A stretch of 64,000 nt of DNA from Chitinophaga sp. Cy-1792 (GTDB lineage: Bacteria; Bacteroidota; Bacteroidia; Chitinophagales; Chitinophagaceae), in assembly GCF_011752935.1 (NCBI RefSeq), contig NZ_VWWO01000002.1:1550001-1614000 (forward strand), read 5' to 3'. This document shows, piece after piece, positions 17,978 to 26,052 of this stretch; position 1 is the first letter of the stretch, and the number at the start of each line of letters is the position of its first letter. The position numbers and the translations under genes are program-made. The notes below the pieces were generated by a model. That model did not search any database. It was given only the letters and a program-made list of their open reading frames with translations, and had not been told where the DNA came from.

Positions 17978-20900
17978 TTGGAGCAGCAACATATCCTGAA
18001 GTTCTGGCGTGATATTGAAATTTTTAATTTGCCTGATGTTAAAAAGGGTTTTAAATTTCTTTCAGAAGATGAGCTCCTGCCATGGCAGGAAAACAGGCCT
18101 GCCCGTGCCGGCTATACCTGGCAGCATACCCTTTTATTCGGCTATATCCCCAAGGGGCAGGTGATTGATTGTATAAAAACCAGGCTTAATGTAACGGATG
18201 CTGATGCAGACTATAAGAAGCCTGCCAGTGGTCACACCTGTTTGTCGGCTCTGGTGCTGAATGAGTATGGCTGCCCGGATGAAAACAGTTATGTTCCGGC
18301 CTCTTATATCTTCGGCCTCCAGGGACTTAAAGAAGAGGGTGGTCTTTCAACAATACCGTTCCGGGTGAAAATGGCCACAGAGGACTTTGAGCGTAGATAT
18401 GAACTGCCACCGGCACCTGAAGCCCCGGAAGAAGGGGTGCAAGGAAAACGAAAAGGGCCATCCGTTGACAGGAAAACACTGCTGAAAGAAATAAAATATC
18501 TCAGTGAGTTGTGCGACTGGTTAACGGAACCGATCCGGATAATGGTGCTGTCGAAGGAAATCCATAAGGATTCGCCTCCTGAAACCAACTTCCTGAACAG
18601 CTTTTATCTCGATGATCTCAACCTGCTGATAGGGGATCCGGCTTTATTGAATACTTCCTTGCAGCAATACCTGCAGGAAACGATTGATACAAGCGCGCGG
18701 CAGGATCTGCTGCAAGAGAAAATGCACCTGGTGGATTGGGTGCATCCAAAGCGGATGTCGCCCGGCCGGTGGCCATCACCGGTTAAGTATGGATTATACA
18801 CTGCCCAGTCAGGTGCAGTCAACAGCATAACGGCACTTAAAAATACCAGCGGTATACAAGGCGTAAACGGGCCTCCGGGCACGGGTAAAACAACCTTGCT
18901 GAAAGATGTGGTAGCTGATATTCTGGTATCCAGGGCCATGAAAATGCTTTCCTTTGAAGCGTCAGATTTGTTTGGTGCCTATAATAGAATCAGCCGTGAA
19001 GATGGCTACGACTGGCATACCTATACGATCCGGCCGGAAATAGTAGCAGGAACGAGTATCGTCGTTGCCAGCAACAATAATAATGCGATTGAAAATATCA
19101 CCAAAGCCCTGCCAGCTGCCACAGCTATTGATACAACCGAATTCCCTACAGCAGACTATTTTGCTGAACTGGGCGGCCGGCTAGTTGATGCCGATGCATG
19201 GGGGATACTGAGCGCCGCATTAGGCAATAGTGAAAACAGGTACCAGTTCAGACAGGATTTCTGGAAGAAAACAAAAGACCAGCCAGGGTTTGAAGATATA
19301 TTATGGGCCGTATATAAGGAAGAAGACCTTACGCCGCAGTACCAGCAACGATATGCCCAATGCCGCAGCGAGTTAAAGTCATTGCTAGCTGCTTTTGATG
19401 ACTTTCAACAGCAGGCAGGCGCTTTTCATGATAGCTTGCAGTCCCATATGCAGGCAGTGGCGGATAGTCAAATGTACCGCGAAAAGCAGGCAGCATTCAA
19501 AAGTAAAAAGCAATCACTGGAAACCGACCTAAACACTATTATTTCCCAATATGAGGTGCTGGCAAAAGAGCTGGCAGCTATTCAGCAACTGATAACATTA
19601 TGTGATCAGCGAAAACCTTCTTTTTTCTGGTGGAAAAAACTATTTGCAACAGCAACATACAAACTATGGAAATCTGGTAGAGATAAATATGTAGATGAAC
19701 AGGAAGCAATTGTCAATAATCAACGTAGTCTTGAAAAGAAACGAAATGCCCTGCAATCAGCCATAGAAGAGAATGCCAGGCTGCAACGAGATAATGATGC
19801 ACAGCTTAAAGCGCAGGTCACCATTATTAAAAAATATCAGCAGCAAAGGGAGCAGCTATGTGAGCAATATGGTTTTGCTGCGGCCAACCTGGTAGATGAT
19901 AACTTCTACCATGCGACTATGGAGGATATTCATTTAAGAACACCATATGCATCTCCTCGCATTAATAAGCTGCGTAGTGATATTTTCATCAAAAGTATGG
20001 AGTTGCATAAATACGCGATTCTTGCCAATGCGAAGAAATTCAGGAACAACCTGAAAGTATTTTTTGAATTACTGGGAGGGCGTGGTATCATGAAAGAGGC
20101 GGTGGCCCGGAACCTATGGGATACTTTCTTTTTCTGTGTGCCGGTAGTGTCTACCACGCTGGCTTCCGTGAGCAGGCTTTTTTCTTCTATTGGAAAAGAT
20201 GGGCTGGGCTGGTTGTTGCTGGATGAAGCAGGACAGGCTACACCACAATCTGCAACCGGTATCCTGTGGCGTTCCCGAAGAGCAGCCATCGTTGGTGATC
20301 CGCTTCAGGTAGAACCTGTGGTGACCATTCCGGAAAGCCTGGTAGCAAAGATTAAGCAGCAGTATAATTTGGATGATACCTGGAGCCCATTATGCAGCTC
20401 CGCCCAGGTCCTTGCAGACAGAATATCCCGTCCCGGAACGTATATCCGTACAGGTGAGAAAGCAGCCGTCTGGACAGGTTTCCCGTTACGGACGCACCGG
20501 CGCTGCGATGACCCTATGTTTCGTATTGCCAATCAGATTGCCTATAACGGACAGATGGTTAAGGTGAGCACTGATAAAAAAGAAGCCCGCTTTATCGGTC
20601 CTTCCTCCTGGTTTCATGTAAAGGGCGGGGCTGGCAATAGCGGCCATGTAATTGAAGAGGAGATTTCACTCCTGGAGGAGAAAATAAAGCAACTGCAAAG
20701 AACTGAATATGATCAGCAGCAACCTGTTTATGTCATTTCGCCTTTTGTGACAGTGGCGGATAGGTGCAGGCAGGTGTTCCGCCATCAACCAGCCATTCAA
20801 ATAGGAACCATTCATACTTTTCAGGGAAGGGAAGCTGAAATAGTTTTCCTGGTATTGGGCAGCGATCCCAATAAAGCTGAAGCCAGAAAGTGGGCATCTC

Positions 20901-21028
20901 GAAAGCCTAATTTACTAAACGTAGCGCTGACAAGGGCGCAAAAGCGGATATATGTAATCGGTGACAAAGAGAGCTGGGAAAAATATCCCTATTTTAATAC
21001 AATGGCAGCAATGCTGCCGCACACGTGA
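17978..21028 (+). CDS. Upf1/Dna2-type superfamily 1 helicase (AAA_11/AAA_12)
   Basis: A 1016-residue SF1 helicase. Walker A is GPPGTGKTT (about residues 298-306). A long coiled-coil insertion follows (about 460-625, rich in E/K/Q). The second RecA lobe has Walker B LLLDEAGQATPQS (about 745-757), motif III VGDPLQVEPV, motif V TIHTFQGREAEIVF (about 945) and motif VI NVALTRAQKRIYVIGD (about 980). No fused nuclease is visible. I use the TTG at 17978 because no in-frame ATG lies between the upstream stop (TAA near 17933) and the conserved-looking N-terminus EQQHILKFWRDIEIFNLPD. Similar helicases occur in housekeeping and in phage-defence loci; neighbours do not settle which. A DUF4287 gene follows by 120 nt. 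Confidence 0.9.
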   Translation: MEQQHILKFWRDIEIFNLPDVKKGFKFLSEDELLPWQENRPARAGYTWQHTLLFGYIPKGQVIDCIKTRLNVTDADADYKKPASGHTCLSALVLNEYGCPDENSYVPASYIFGLQGLKEEGGLSTIPFRVKMATEDFERRYELPPAPEAPEEGVQGKRKGPSVDRKTLLKEIKYLSELCDWLTEPIRIMVLSKEIHKDSPPETNFLNSFYLDDLNLLIGDPALLNTSLQQYLQETIDTSARQDLLQEKMHLVDWVHPKRMSPGRWPSPVKYGLYTAQSGAVNSITALKNTSGIQGVNGPPGTGKTTLLKDVVADILVSRAMKMLSFEASDLFGAYNRISREDGYDWHTYTIRPEIVAGTSIVVASNNNNAIENITKALPAATAIDTTEFPTADYFAELGGRLVDADAWGILSAALGNSENRYQFRQDFWKKTKDQPGFEDILWAVYKEEDLTPQYQQRYAQCRSELKSLLAAFDDFQQQAGAFHDSLQSHMQAVADSQMYREKQAAFKSKKQSLETDLNTIISQYEVLAKELAAIQQLITLCDQRKPSFFWWKKLFATATYKLWKSGRDKYVDEQEAIVNNQRSLEKKRNALQSAIEENARLQRDNDAQLKAQVTIIKKYQQQREQLCEQYGFAAANLVDDNFYHATMEDIHLRTPYASPRINKLRSDIFIKSMELHKYAILANAKKFRNNLKVFFELLGGRGIMKEAVARNLWDTFFFCVPVVSTTLASVSRLFSSIGKDGLGWLLLDEAGQATPQSATGILWRSRRAAIVGDPLQVEPVVTIPESLVAKIKQQYNLDDTWSPLCSSAQVLADRISRPGTYIRTGEKAAVWTGFPLRTHRRCDDPMFRIANQIAYNGQMVKVSTDKKEARFIGPSSWFHVKGGAGNSGHVIEEEISLLEEKIKQLQRTEYDQQQPVYVISPFVTVADRCRQVFRHQPAIQIGTIHTFQGREAEIVFLVLGSDPNKAEARKWASRKPNLLNVALTRAQKRIYVIGDKESWEKYPYFNTMAAMLPHT

Positions 21029-21148
21029 GATAAACACCCTTTATTTGTCGCAATCAGGCATTAAGATTTCAGCGGTAGAATTGTAGCTTTGATGTATCAT
21101 CCTATAACGGAAACGTATAACCTGTATTCACATTTAAAAAGAAGTATT

Positions 21149-21379
21149 ATGTCATTTCAAGCCTATCTTGACAATATTGAAAAGAAAACCGGAAAAACGG
21201 CTACAGACTTTAAAAACATGGCTGAGAAAAAAGGGTTCACTACTAAAGGCGTATTGAAACCTGAAGTAAAGGCAACGCAGGTTACTAACTGGCTCAAAGA
21301 AGAATTTGAGCTTGGGCATGGCCACGCCATGGCAGTTTATGCTTTGCTGAAAGGGATAAAGGAAGAAGGAAGTAAATAG
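21149..21379 (+). CDS. DUF4287 domain-containing protein
   Basis: A 76-residue protein starting at ATG 21149 (MSFQAYLDNIEKKTGK). DUF4287 is recognised from SFQAYLDNIEKKTGKTATDF, then LKPEVKATQVTNWLKEEF, then LGHGHAMAVYALLKGI, a compact helical family of unknown function. The in-frame ATG at 21089 would add 20 unrelated residues. It lies downstream of the helicase and ends in a clear terminator, so a shared transcript is possible. Confidence 0.9.
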   Translation: MSFQAYLDNIEKKTGKTATDFKNMAEKKGFTTKGVLKPEVKATQVTNWLKEEFELGHGHAMAVYALLKGIKEEGSK

Positions 21380-21402
21380 TATGATCCCGTTTATAGATAT
21401 TT

Positions 21403-21434
21403 CGAAAGGCGCTGATGAATGGAGGCGCCTTTCG
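21403..21434 (+). terminator. Rho-independent terminator
   Basis: A 10-bp perfect stem (cgaaaggcgc at 21403-21412 with gcgcctttcg at 21425-21434) closes 24 nt after the DUF4287 stop codon, followed by an AT-rich run. Confidence 0.75.
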
Positions 21435-21491
21435 TATATTATTATTCTTGCAAGTAATTTTTATCTTTATCTCTGAAATCCCTGATCTCCT

Positions 21492-22034
21492 ATGAAAACA
21501 TTAGCTGTACTGTTCCTCGTGCTGGCCTTGAGCGCTTGTGACGCTAAAAAACATTACCGGCAGGCCGCCGACGATACTGTAACAACCACAGATGAGTATA
21601 ATATTGGCCGTACTGATTATAAACTGTATATACCCGCTGGCTGGAACACCTTTCGGCAAACAGCCTATGGTATTGATTATTATTTTTTAAAACCTCCTGT
21701 AAAGGAGGCAGACGCTGGTGTCGTCATCAATGTGATCTCCCACGGTATTCCGATGCCCTGGGAAAAGTATAGCCGGAAGATGAAAAAAATGCTATTGGAA
21801 TCCGTGCCCGGTGTAGTACTTGTAGACGAAGGTACCTTTGAAGGAAAGGCCCTGAAGGGTGAATGGTTTAGCTATGACATGGATATAGAAGGTCATAGAA
21901 CCAGGCTGGTATGTTATATGTACCCCTATCACGGTATTGTATATTTGATTACCGGTGGCACTAAAGTCGAATATGCAGATGATTATAGAGCTGTGTTTGA
22001 CAGGGTGGCAAAATCATTCAGGTTTGAAGACTAA
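21492..22034 (+). CDS. Lipoprotein with PsbP/DUF1795-like fold features
   Basis: A 180-residue lipoprotein with signal and lipobox LSAC (Cys16). The body (DYKLYIPAGWNTFRQTAYGI near the start, MYPYHGIVYLITGGTKVEY near residue 140, AVFDRVAKSFRFED at the end) follows the PsbP/Mog1/DUF1795 pattern: a strand with a P-x-GW turn, a central sheet, and a terminal FDxVxxSFxF helix-strand. That fold assignment is an inference from the pattern. Role unknown. Convergent with the MBL gene. Confidence 0.75.
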   Translation: MKTLAVLFLVLALSACDAKKHYRQAADDTVTTTDEYNIGRTDYKLYIPAGWNTFRQTAYGIDYYFLKPPVKEADAGVVINVISHGIPMPWEKYSRKMKKMLLESVPGVVLVDEGTFEGKALKGEWFSYDMDIEGHRTRLVCYMYPYHGIVYLITGGTKVEYADDYRAVFDRVAKSFRFED

Positions 22035-22139
22035 CCTGCTGTAGATTTCCGGCCGGCATCACCTGCCTTGCACCTGCAAAATCATGCCCGTATGAACGCC
22101 CGTTCAAAGCTTATTTTGCCGGCCGGTTTATCAGTTAGT

Positions 22140-22886
22140 TTAGTTCCACGCTATTTCCTCACCCGGCTGCAGGAAGCAGATGTTCACGTTTTGTTCTGTG
22201 GCAGCGGCTTTCAGGTTACCTACCACATCCGGGAACTCTTCATAAACCCCGGGTTTGTTAAAGCCATAATGAATCGGTATCAATGTACCTGCATGTAGTA
22301 TATGCGCTGCCGTTACTGCCTGCAAGGGCGTTAATGTGCCTGGTACCGGACTGAAAGGATTCGTGAAATACATCGTGGTGCCATTTACAGGAAGCAGTAC
22401 CGCATCGAAACTTTGGTATTGCCTGCCGATAGCCCAGAACTGATTATGCCAGATGGTGTCGCCGCCATGTAAGATGCGGTGCTTACCATCAGCCACTACC
22501 CAGGATACCTGTTTGTCGCCAATGCCATCCATGGCAAATACCGGCGTAATGCTCACGTCACCATCGGTGAAAGATTCATTCAGTTCCAGTGGTAAAATAT
22601 TGGGAACCCCATCCGCAGCCAGTACATCTGCGATCATGCTGGAAGCAATTACCTTACCGCCAGGCTTCAGTACTTTCAGGATCACTTCTTTGTCGTAGTG
22701 GTCTCTGTGAAGATGTGTTATCATTATATAGTCGGCTTTCACTTCGTCGCTGAAGCGGTATTGCGCATCAATAGTGTCTATGATGAAAAATTTCCCGCCA
22801 CTGTAATCTTCTATTGCATCTATTAATATCGTAAGACCAGCAGTTGTAATTTTTGCACCGGCCCATCCTAAACGTTGAACTTTCAT
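22140..22886 (-). CDS. Metallo-beta-lactamase fold hydrolase
   Basis: A 248-residue protein from ATG 22886 (MKVQRLGWAGAKIT). The zinc motif THLHRDHYD (HxHxDH) is intact, with later ligands in RILHGGDT and LIPIHYG. Length and motif spacing resemble the UlaG/UPF0173 type of MBL hydrolases. The substrate is unknown. It is divergent from a LysR-type regulator 87 bp away, so it is the probable regulatory target. An upstream in-frame ATG (22910) would add 8 residues into the shared promoter. Confidence 0.92.
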   Translation of the reverse strand: MKVQRLGWAGAKITTAGLTILIDAIEDYSGGKFFIIDTIDAQYRFSDEVKADYIMITHLHRDHYDKEVILKVLKPGGKVIASSMIADVLAADGVPNILPLELNESFTDGDVSITPVFAMDGIGDKQVSWVVADGKHRILHGGDTIWHNQFWAIGRQYQSFDAVLLPVNGTTMYFTNPFSPVPGTLTPLQAVTAAHILHAGTLIPIHYGFNKPGVYEEFPDVVGNLKAAATEQNVNICFLQPGEEIAWN

Positions 22887-22942
22887 AGTTAGTTGTTTTT
22901 GATAAGTCAAAAGTACGCCGGCTTGAAGTATGAGAAAAGTGA

Positions 22943-22959
22943 ATTATATTTGATATAAT
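22943..22959. promoter_or_regulatory. LysR operator/promoter in a divergent intergenic region
   Basis: ATTATAT-ttg-ATATAAT is a perfect 7+3+7 palindrome between the divergent MBL and LysR genes. It contains an exact -7 box (TATATTTG, 22945-22952) directed at the LysR gene, which begins at 22974. A LysR-type T-N11-A site inside a promoter is the expected autoregulatory layout. Confidence 0.65.
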
Positions 22960-22973
22960 AATGAGAATTTCTA

Positions 22974-23849
22974 ATGATTACTTTTCAGCATCTCCAGATC
23001 GTACGCAGCATCATCACTGAAGGTTCTGTGACGAAGGCCTCCCAAAAGCTGCACCTGACACAGTCTGCATTAAGTCACCAGGTCCGCGACCTGGAAACGA
23101 TGTTAGGCTTACCGTTGTTTCACCGTTCCGGAAAAAAAATGATCCTGACGGAAGCGGGCAGGAAAGTGCTGGAACATGCAGAGTCTATGCTTCCTATGAT
23201 GGACAACCTGAAATCGGAATTACTGCAGCTGAAGGAGGGGCGTAAACAAACGATCCGGGTAAGTACGGAATGCTATACCAGCTATCACTGGCTGCCAGGG
23301 GTTTTCAGAACATTCCGTCAGCTATATCCGGATGTGACGTTACAGATAGTGGTACAGGCCACGCAAAAGCCGATGGCCGCGATGGAAGCAGGGGAGCTGG
23401 ACCTGGCCATTGTCAGCAGGTCTGTTACCAATAGCAACTACCGCTACGATCATTTATTTGATGATGAACTGGTGGTAGTGATGAGCAATGAACATCCGCT
23501 TGCCCATGCGAAAAAAATAAAGGAAACACATATCAAAGATGAAGCGGTGATGGTCTACACCTTTGGCAGTAATACCGGTTCTGCGCTGGAGAGTTTTCTG
23601 AAACTCACGCCACCTAAGCGTATCATACCGGTGCCATTGACAGAGGCGATCATTGAAATGGTAAAAGCCAATATAGGCATTACCGTTATGGCCAGATGGG
23701 CAGTAGCACCCTATCTGTGTGAGCAGCTGGCGGTAGTGCCGCTGGAATCGCCATTGCGAAAACGCCGCTGGTATGCCTGTATGCATAAGGAGGCCAACGA
23801 ACCGTTAAGGCAGCTGTCTGCATTGCTACGTCAGCAGTTTAAGTCGTAA
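22974..23849 (+). CDS. LysR family transcriptional regulator (MetR-like)
   Basis: A 291-residue regulator. The N-terminal winged helix (IVRSIITEGSVTKASQKLHL, then QSALSHQVRDLE) is a canonical LysR helix-turn-helix. The C-terminal periplasmic-binding-like domain spans about residues 90-290. HTH and effector regions look closest to MetR-type members, but the effector is not predictable. It is divergent from the MBL hydrolase, which it probably controls. Confidence 0.95.
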   Translation: MITFQHLQIVRSIITEGSVTKASQKLHLTQSALSHQVRDLETMLGLPLFHRSGKKMILTEAGRKVLEHAESMLPMMDNLKSELLQLKEGRKQTIRVSTECYTSYHWLPGVFRTFRQLYPDVTLQIVVQATQKPMAAMEAGELDLAIVSRSVTNSNYRYDHLFDDELVVVMSNEHPLAHAKKIKETHIKDEAVMVYTFGSNTGSALESFLKLTPPKRIIPVPLTEAIIEMVKANIGITVMARWAVAPYLCEQLAVVPLESPLRKRRWYACMHKEANEPLRQLSALLRQQFKS

Positions 23850-23854
23850 CAGGA

Positions 23855-24589
23855 TTATTGCAATACGGCACTTATCAGCAGCATCATTGGTCTGCGCAAT
23901 TCGTTTTCCATTCCTTCAAAAGCCTTTAGCATGGCTTCATCTGGCTGTGGTTCCACTACCTGTTGGATAGTAAACCCTTTGCTGATCAGCGTTTGCAGGT
24001 AGGTGGTCAGTGTGCGGTGATATTTCGTTACCTGTGTGCCCAGAAAAACAGTTTGTCTTTCGCCCTCGCTGAAATAATGATCTACCGGCCAGTGGAGGAT
24101 GCTTCCGTCAGCAGCATAGTACCAGTCCTGCTTGCCGGCGGCAGTAAATACAGGATGCTCTACAGAGAATACGAAGTTGCCGCCTGGCCGCAGGCAATGT
24201 GCTACTTTTTCACAGAGCGCATCAAAGGCTGCTATATAATGGAAGGCCAGTGAGCTTATCACCATATCAAAGCTTCCGTCGGGGAAATGTATATCCTCTA
24301 TTGGTTGCCGGATATACGAAATGCCTGGCAAACCGTTTATTTCCCTTGCCCTTGCCAGCATTTTTTCAGAGATATCTACGCCGGTAACCGCAGTGGCGCC
24401 CTGTTCTATGGCATAGCGGTCGTGCCATCCGAACCCACATCCCAGGTCAAGTACCGTTTTTCCGGTGAAGGAGGGGAGCATCGCTTTGAGTGCATGCCAT
24501 TCGCCTGCGCCCTCCAGGCCTTTCTGTGAGCGGTTCATATTACTGTATGCGCCAAAAAACTGTGGATCATCGTATTTATTCTCTTTCAT
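23855..24589 (-). CDS. Class I SAM-dependent methyltransferase
   Basis: A 244-residue protein starting at ATG 24589 (MKENKYDDPQFFGAYSNMNR). Motif I is VLDLGCGFGWHDRYAIEQGA, the acidic motif II is AVTGVDISEKML, and post-motifs (FDMVISSLAFHYI, LRPGGNFVFSVEHP) match the UbiE/Methyltransf_11 group. Small-molecule methylation is likely; the acceptor is unknown. The upstream in-frame ATG at 24622 would add an unrelated 11-residue stretch. Its stop is 5 nt from the stop of the convergent LysR gene. Confidence 0.92.
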   Translation of the reverse strand: MKENKYDDPQFFGAYSNMNRSQKGLEGAGEWHALKAMLPSFTGKTVLDLGCGFGWHDRYAIEQGATAVTGVDISEKMLARAREINGLPGISYIRQPIEDIHFPDGSFDMVISSLAFHYIAAFDALCEKVAHCLRPGGNFVFSVEHPVFTAAGKQDWYYAADGSILHWPVDHYFSEGERQTVFLGTQVTKYHRTLTTYLQTLISKGFTIQQVVEPQPDEAMLKAFEGMENELRRPMMLLISAVLQ

Positions 24590-24716
24590 CGGGAAAAGAT
24601 TAATTAAAGCGAATGTAGGCAAATCAAATTTTTGTACAGATGTTAGAAACTGACATAAAACAGAAGAGCAACATTAAGTTAATATACAGCTCCAATATGA
24701 TTAGTAATTTGGCAAC

Positions 24717-25502
24717 ATGAATAGGCCAACTTTACTTAGCCTCATGGCTATACTTACACTGTTATTATCCTCCTGGGGAAATGTCGGACATCAAACCATC
24801 GGTAAAATTGCACAGAACCACCTGTCTCCAAAGGCCAGCCTGGCAGTCAAAGACCTTTTAGGTGATCAGTCACTGGCAGATGTGGCATCCTGGGCCGATG
24901 AAGTACGCAACCAGGATGAATACAAGGAGACTGCTCCCTGGCATTTTCTGAACCTGCCACTGGGCCTTGACCGCAAGGCTTTTGAGACGCAGGTGCTCGC
25001 AACGCCAGACCAGAACGTGTTCAGCGCATTAACACAACTGGAAAAAGAACTCGCCGATCCGGCTACTCCACGCGAGAAGAAAATTGTTGCACTGAAATTT
25101 ATTGTGCACCTCGTGGGAGATTTACATCAGCCAATGCATATCAGCAGAAAGGAAGATAAAGGTGGTAACACCATCCAGCTGAATTATGAAGGGAAAGGTA
25201 CTAATCTTCACAGCCTGTGGGATAGTCGCCTGATCAGCACCCAGGGCCTCACTTACCAGCAGATGGCAGAAAAACTGGATGATGTAGGTAAGCGTAAAAT
25301 CAAGCAGTGGCAGCGTGATCCGGCTATGCAATGGATCTGGGAAAGCTACCAGGTAAGCAGCCAGCTGTATGCACAGGTGGACGCCATGAATGGCCGTAGC
25401 ATCGGTAAGGAATATTATGAGCAGCATATCCCGGTAATCAATGAAAGAATTCAACAGGCAGGTATTCGCCTCGCAGCCGTGTTGAATGAAGCGTTTAAAT
25501 AA
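24717..25502 (+). CDS. Secreted S1/P1-type zinc nuclease
   Basis: A 261-residue protein with a signal peptide that should be cut just before Trp20, leaving the N-terminal Trp that serves as a zinc ligand in this family. The other zinc-site motifs are present: WGNVGH, VASWADEV, PWHFLNLP, FIVHLVGDLHQPMH and NLHSLWDSRL (His and Asp ligands). S1/P1 nucleases degrade single-stranded DNA and RNA and remove 3' phosphates. The gene is followed by a perfect terminator and then the tRNA-like RNA cluster; a link is possible, but this protein is exported. Confidence 0.95.
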   Translation: MNRPTLLSLMAILTLLLSSWGNVGHQTIGKIAQNHLSPKASLAVKDLLGDQSLADVASWADEVRNQDEYKETAPWHFLNLPLGLDRKAFETQVLATPDQNVFSALTQLEKELADPATPREKKIVALKFIVHLVGDLHQPMHISRKEDKGGNTIQLNYEGKGTNLHSLWDSRLISTQGLTYQQMAEKLDDVGKRKIKQWQRDPAMQWIWESYQVSSQLYAQVDAMNGRSIGKEYYEQHIPVINERIQQAGIRLAAVLNEAFK

Positions 25503-25516
25503 GCTGTATTAAAAAA

Positions 25517-25560
25517 TATAAATGAAAAGCCCTGTGCATGCACAGGGCTTTTCATTTATA
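25517..25560 (+). terminator. 44-bp perfect palindromic terminator of the S1/P1 nuclease gene
   Basis: Positions 25517-25538 are the exact reverse complement of 25539-25560, with A-rich left and T-rich right flanks. Its right end (TATA) overlaps the -7-like box TATATTGC of tRNA-like element 1. Confidence 0.9.
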
Positions 25561-25569
25561 TTGCATCCC

Positions 25570-25647
25570 GTAACGGGCCGTAGCTCATCAGGAAGAGCGC
25601 CTGCACCAACGCGGAGGAAATGAGTTCGAGGCTCATCGGCCTGTTAC
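25570..25647 (+). ncRNA. tRNA-like RNA element 1, degenerate anticodon arm
   Basis: Folds as a tRNA except in the anticodon arm. The 7-bp acceptor is CGGGCCG (25574-25580) with CGGCCTG (25637-25643), one G-U. The D arm is GCTC/GAGC with GG in the loop, and the T arm is ATGAG-TTCGAGG-CTCAT (25620-25636). Leader GTAA (25570-25573) pairs with trailer TTAC (25644-25647), giving an 11-bp helix. The anticodon segment (25598-25615) is one base shorter than in its siblings and cannot form a 5-bp stem with a 7-nt loop. It also lacks the upstream TTTTC box seen in the other three. It may be a decayed copy or a specialised one. Confidence 0.6.
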
Positions 25648-25672
25648 ACTTTCTTCTCCAGCCGCTAATTAA

Positions 25673-25704
25673 TTTTCGTTTTAAAAATTAAATGCATATG
25701 TTTG
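25673..25704 (+). promoter_or_regulatory. Promoter of tRNA-like element 2
   Basis: TTTTC (25673-25677), a 19-bp AT-rich spacer and TATGTTTG (25697-25704), an exact Bacteroidota -7 box. The same arrangement precedes elements 3 and 4 with an identical 19-bp spacer. Confidence 0.75.
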
Positions 25705-25715
25705 TGATCCTATAG

Positions 25716-25787
25716 CAGGCTGTGGCTTATCTGGAAGAGCGTCTCCCTTTCACGGAGAAGGAATGAGTTCGAAGCTCATCGGCCTGT
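25716..25787 (+). tRNA. tRNA-like RNA element 2, anticodon TTC (Glu-like)
   Basis: A complete cloverleaf: acceptor CAGGCTG/CGGCCTG (7 bp, one G-U), D arm GCTT/GAGC, anticodon stem TCTCC/GGAGA with loop CTTTCAC (U33 present, anticodon TTC at 25749-25751), 4-nt variable loop and T arm ATGAG-TTCGAAG-CTCAT. The anticodon loop matches bacterial tRNA-Glu(TTC), but the body is unlike normal tRNA-Glu and shares D, T and acceptor arms with the other three elements. This copy lacks the GTAA/TTAC extension (flanks ATAG/TCAC). No CCA is encoded. It could still be aminoacylated, or it may only mimic a tRNA. Confidence 0.72.
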
Positions 25788-25850
25788 CACTTCTCCATCT
25801 GCACTTATTTTCCTTTACAACCATCTTATTTTTTTGCTGCCGGATTTTAT

Positions 25851-25882
25851 TTTTCATTTTAAAAATAAAAATCATATGTTTG
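25851..25882 (+). promoter_or_regulatory. Promoter of tRNA-like element 3
   Basis: TTTTC (25851-25855), a 19-bp spacer and TATGTTTG (25875-25882). The G of the GTAA leader (25888) follows after exactly 5 nt, which is where transcription should start. Confidence 0.78.
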
Positions 25883-25887
25883 CGCCC

Positions 25888-25966
25888 GTAACAGACCGTG
25901 GCTCATCAGGAAGAGCATCTGCCATGCAAGCAGGGGGAATGAGTTCGAGTCTCATCGGTTTGTTAC
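25888..25966 (+). tRNA. tRNA-like RNA element 3, Ala(TGC)-like loop lacking U33
   Basis: A cloverleaf with acceptor CAGACCG/CGGTTTG, D arm GCTC/GAGC, anticodon stem TCTGC/GCAGG, loop CATGCAA and T arm ATGAG-TTCGAGT-CTCAT. The loop centre is TGC (25925-25927), as in tRNA-Ala, but position 33 is A instead of the almost invariant U. Leader GTAA (25888-25891) pairs with trailer TTAC (25963-25966), giving an 11-bp terminal helix. The missing U33 and blunt extended helix argue against a role in decoding. Confidence 0.68.
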
Positions 25967-26015
25967 TTCTTCTCTTTCCATCCCTTTCTTTTTTCTTTTC
26001 CAGCTAAGATTTTAA

Positions 26016-26047
26016 TTTTCAAATAAAGAATAAAATTTATATGTTTG
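26016..26047 (+). promoter_or_regulatory. Promoter of tRNA-like element 4
   Basis: TTTTC (26016-26020), a 19-bp spacer and TATGTTTG (26040-26047), then 5 nt to the leader G at 26053. The geometry is identical to element 3. Confidence 0.78.
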
Positions 26048-26052
26048 CACTT

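Noticed and set aside
17978..21379. Named phage-defence system
   Set aside because: Helicase motifs alone do not match a specific defined system and no nuclease, protease or sensor partner is adjacent.
22049..22126. CCGGCCGGC/GCCGGCCGG inverted repeat
   Set aside because: The arms are self-palindromic and 60 nt apart in a convergent gap; probably chance or a weak terminator.
24717..25502. S1/P1 nuclease as the processing enzyme of the tRNA-like RNAs
   Set aside because: It has a signal peptide and a zinc site that needs the cleaved N-terminus, so it acts outside the cytoplasm; it also ends in its own terminator.
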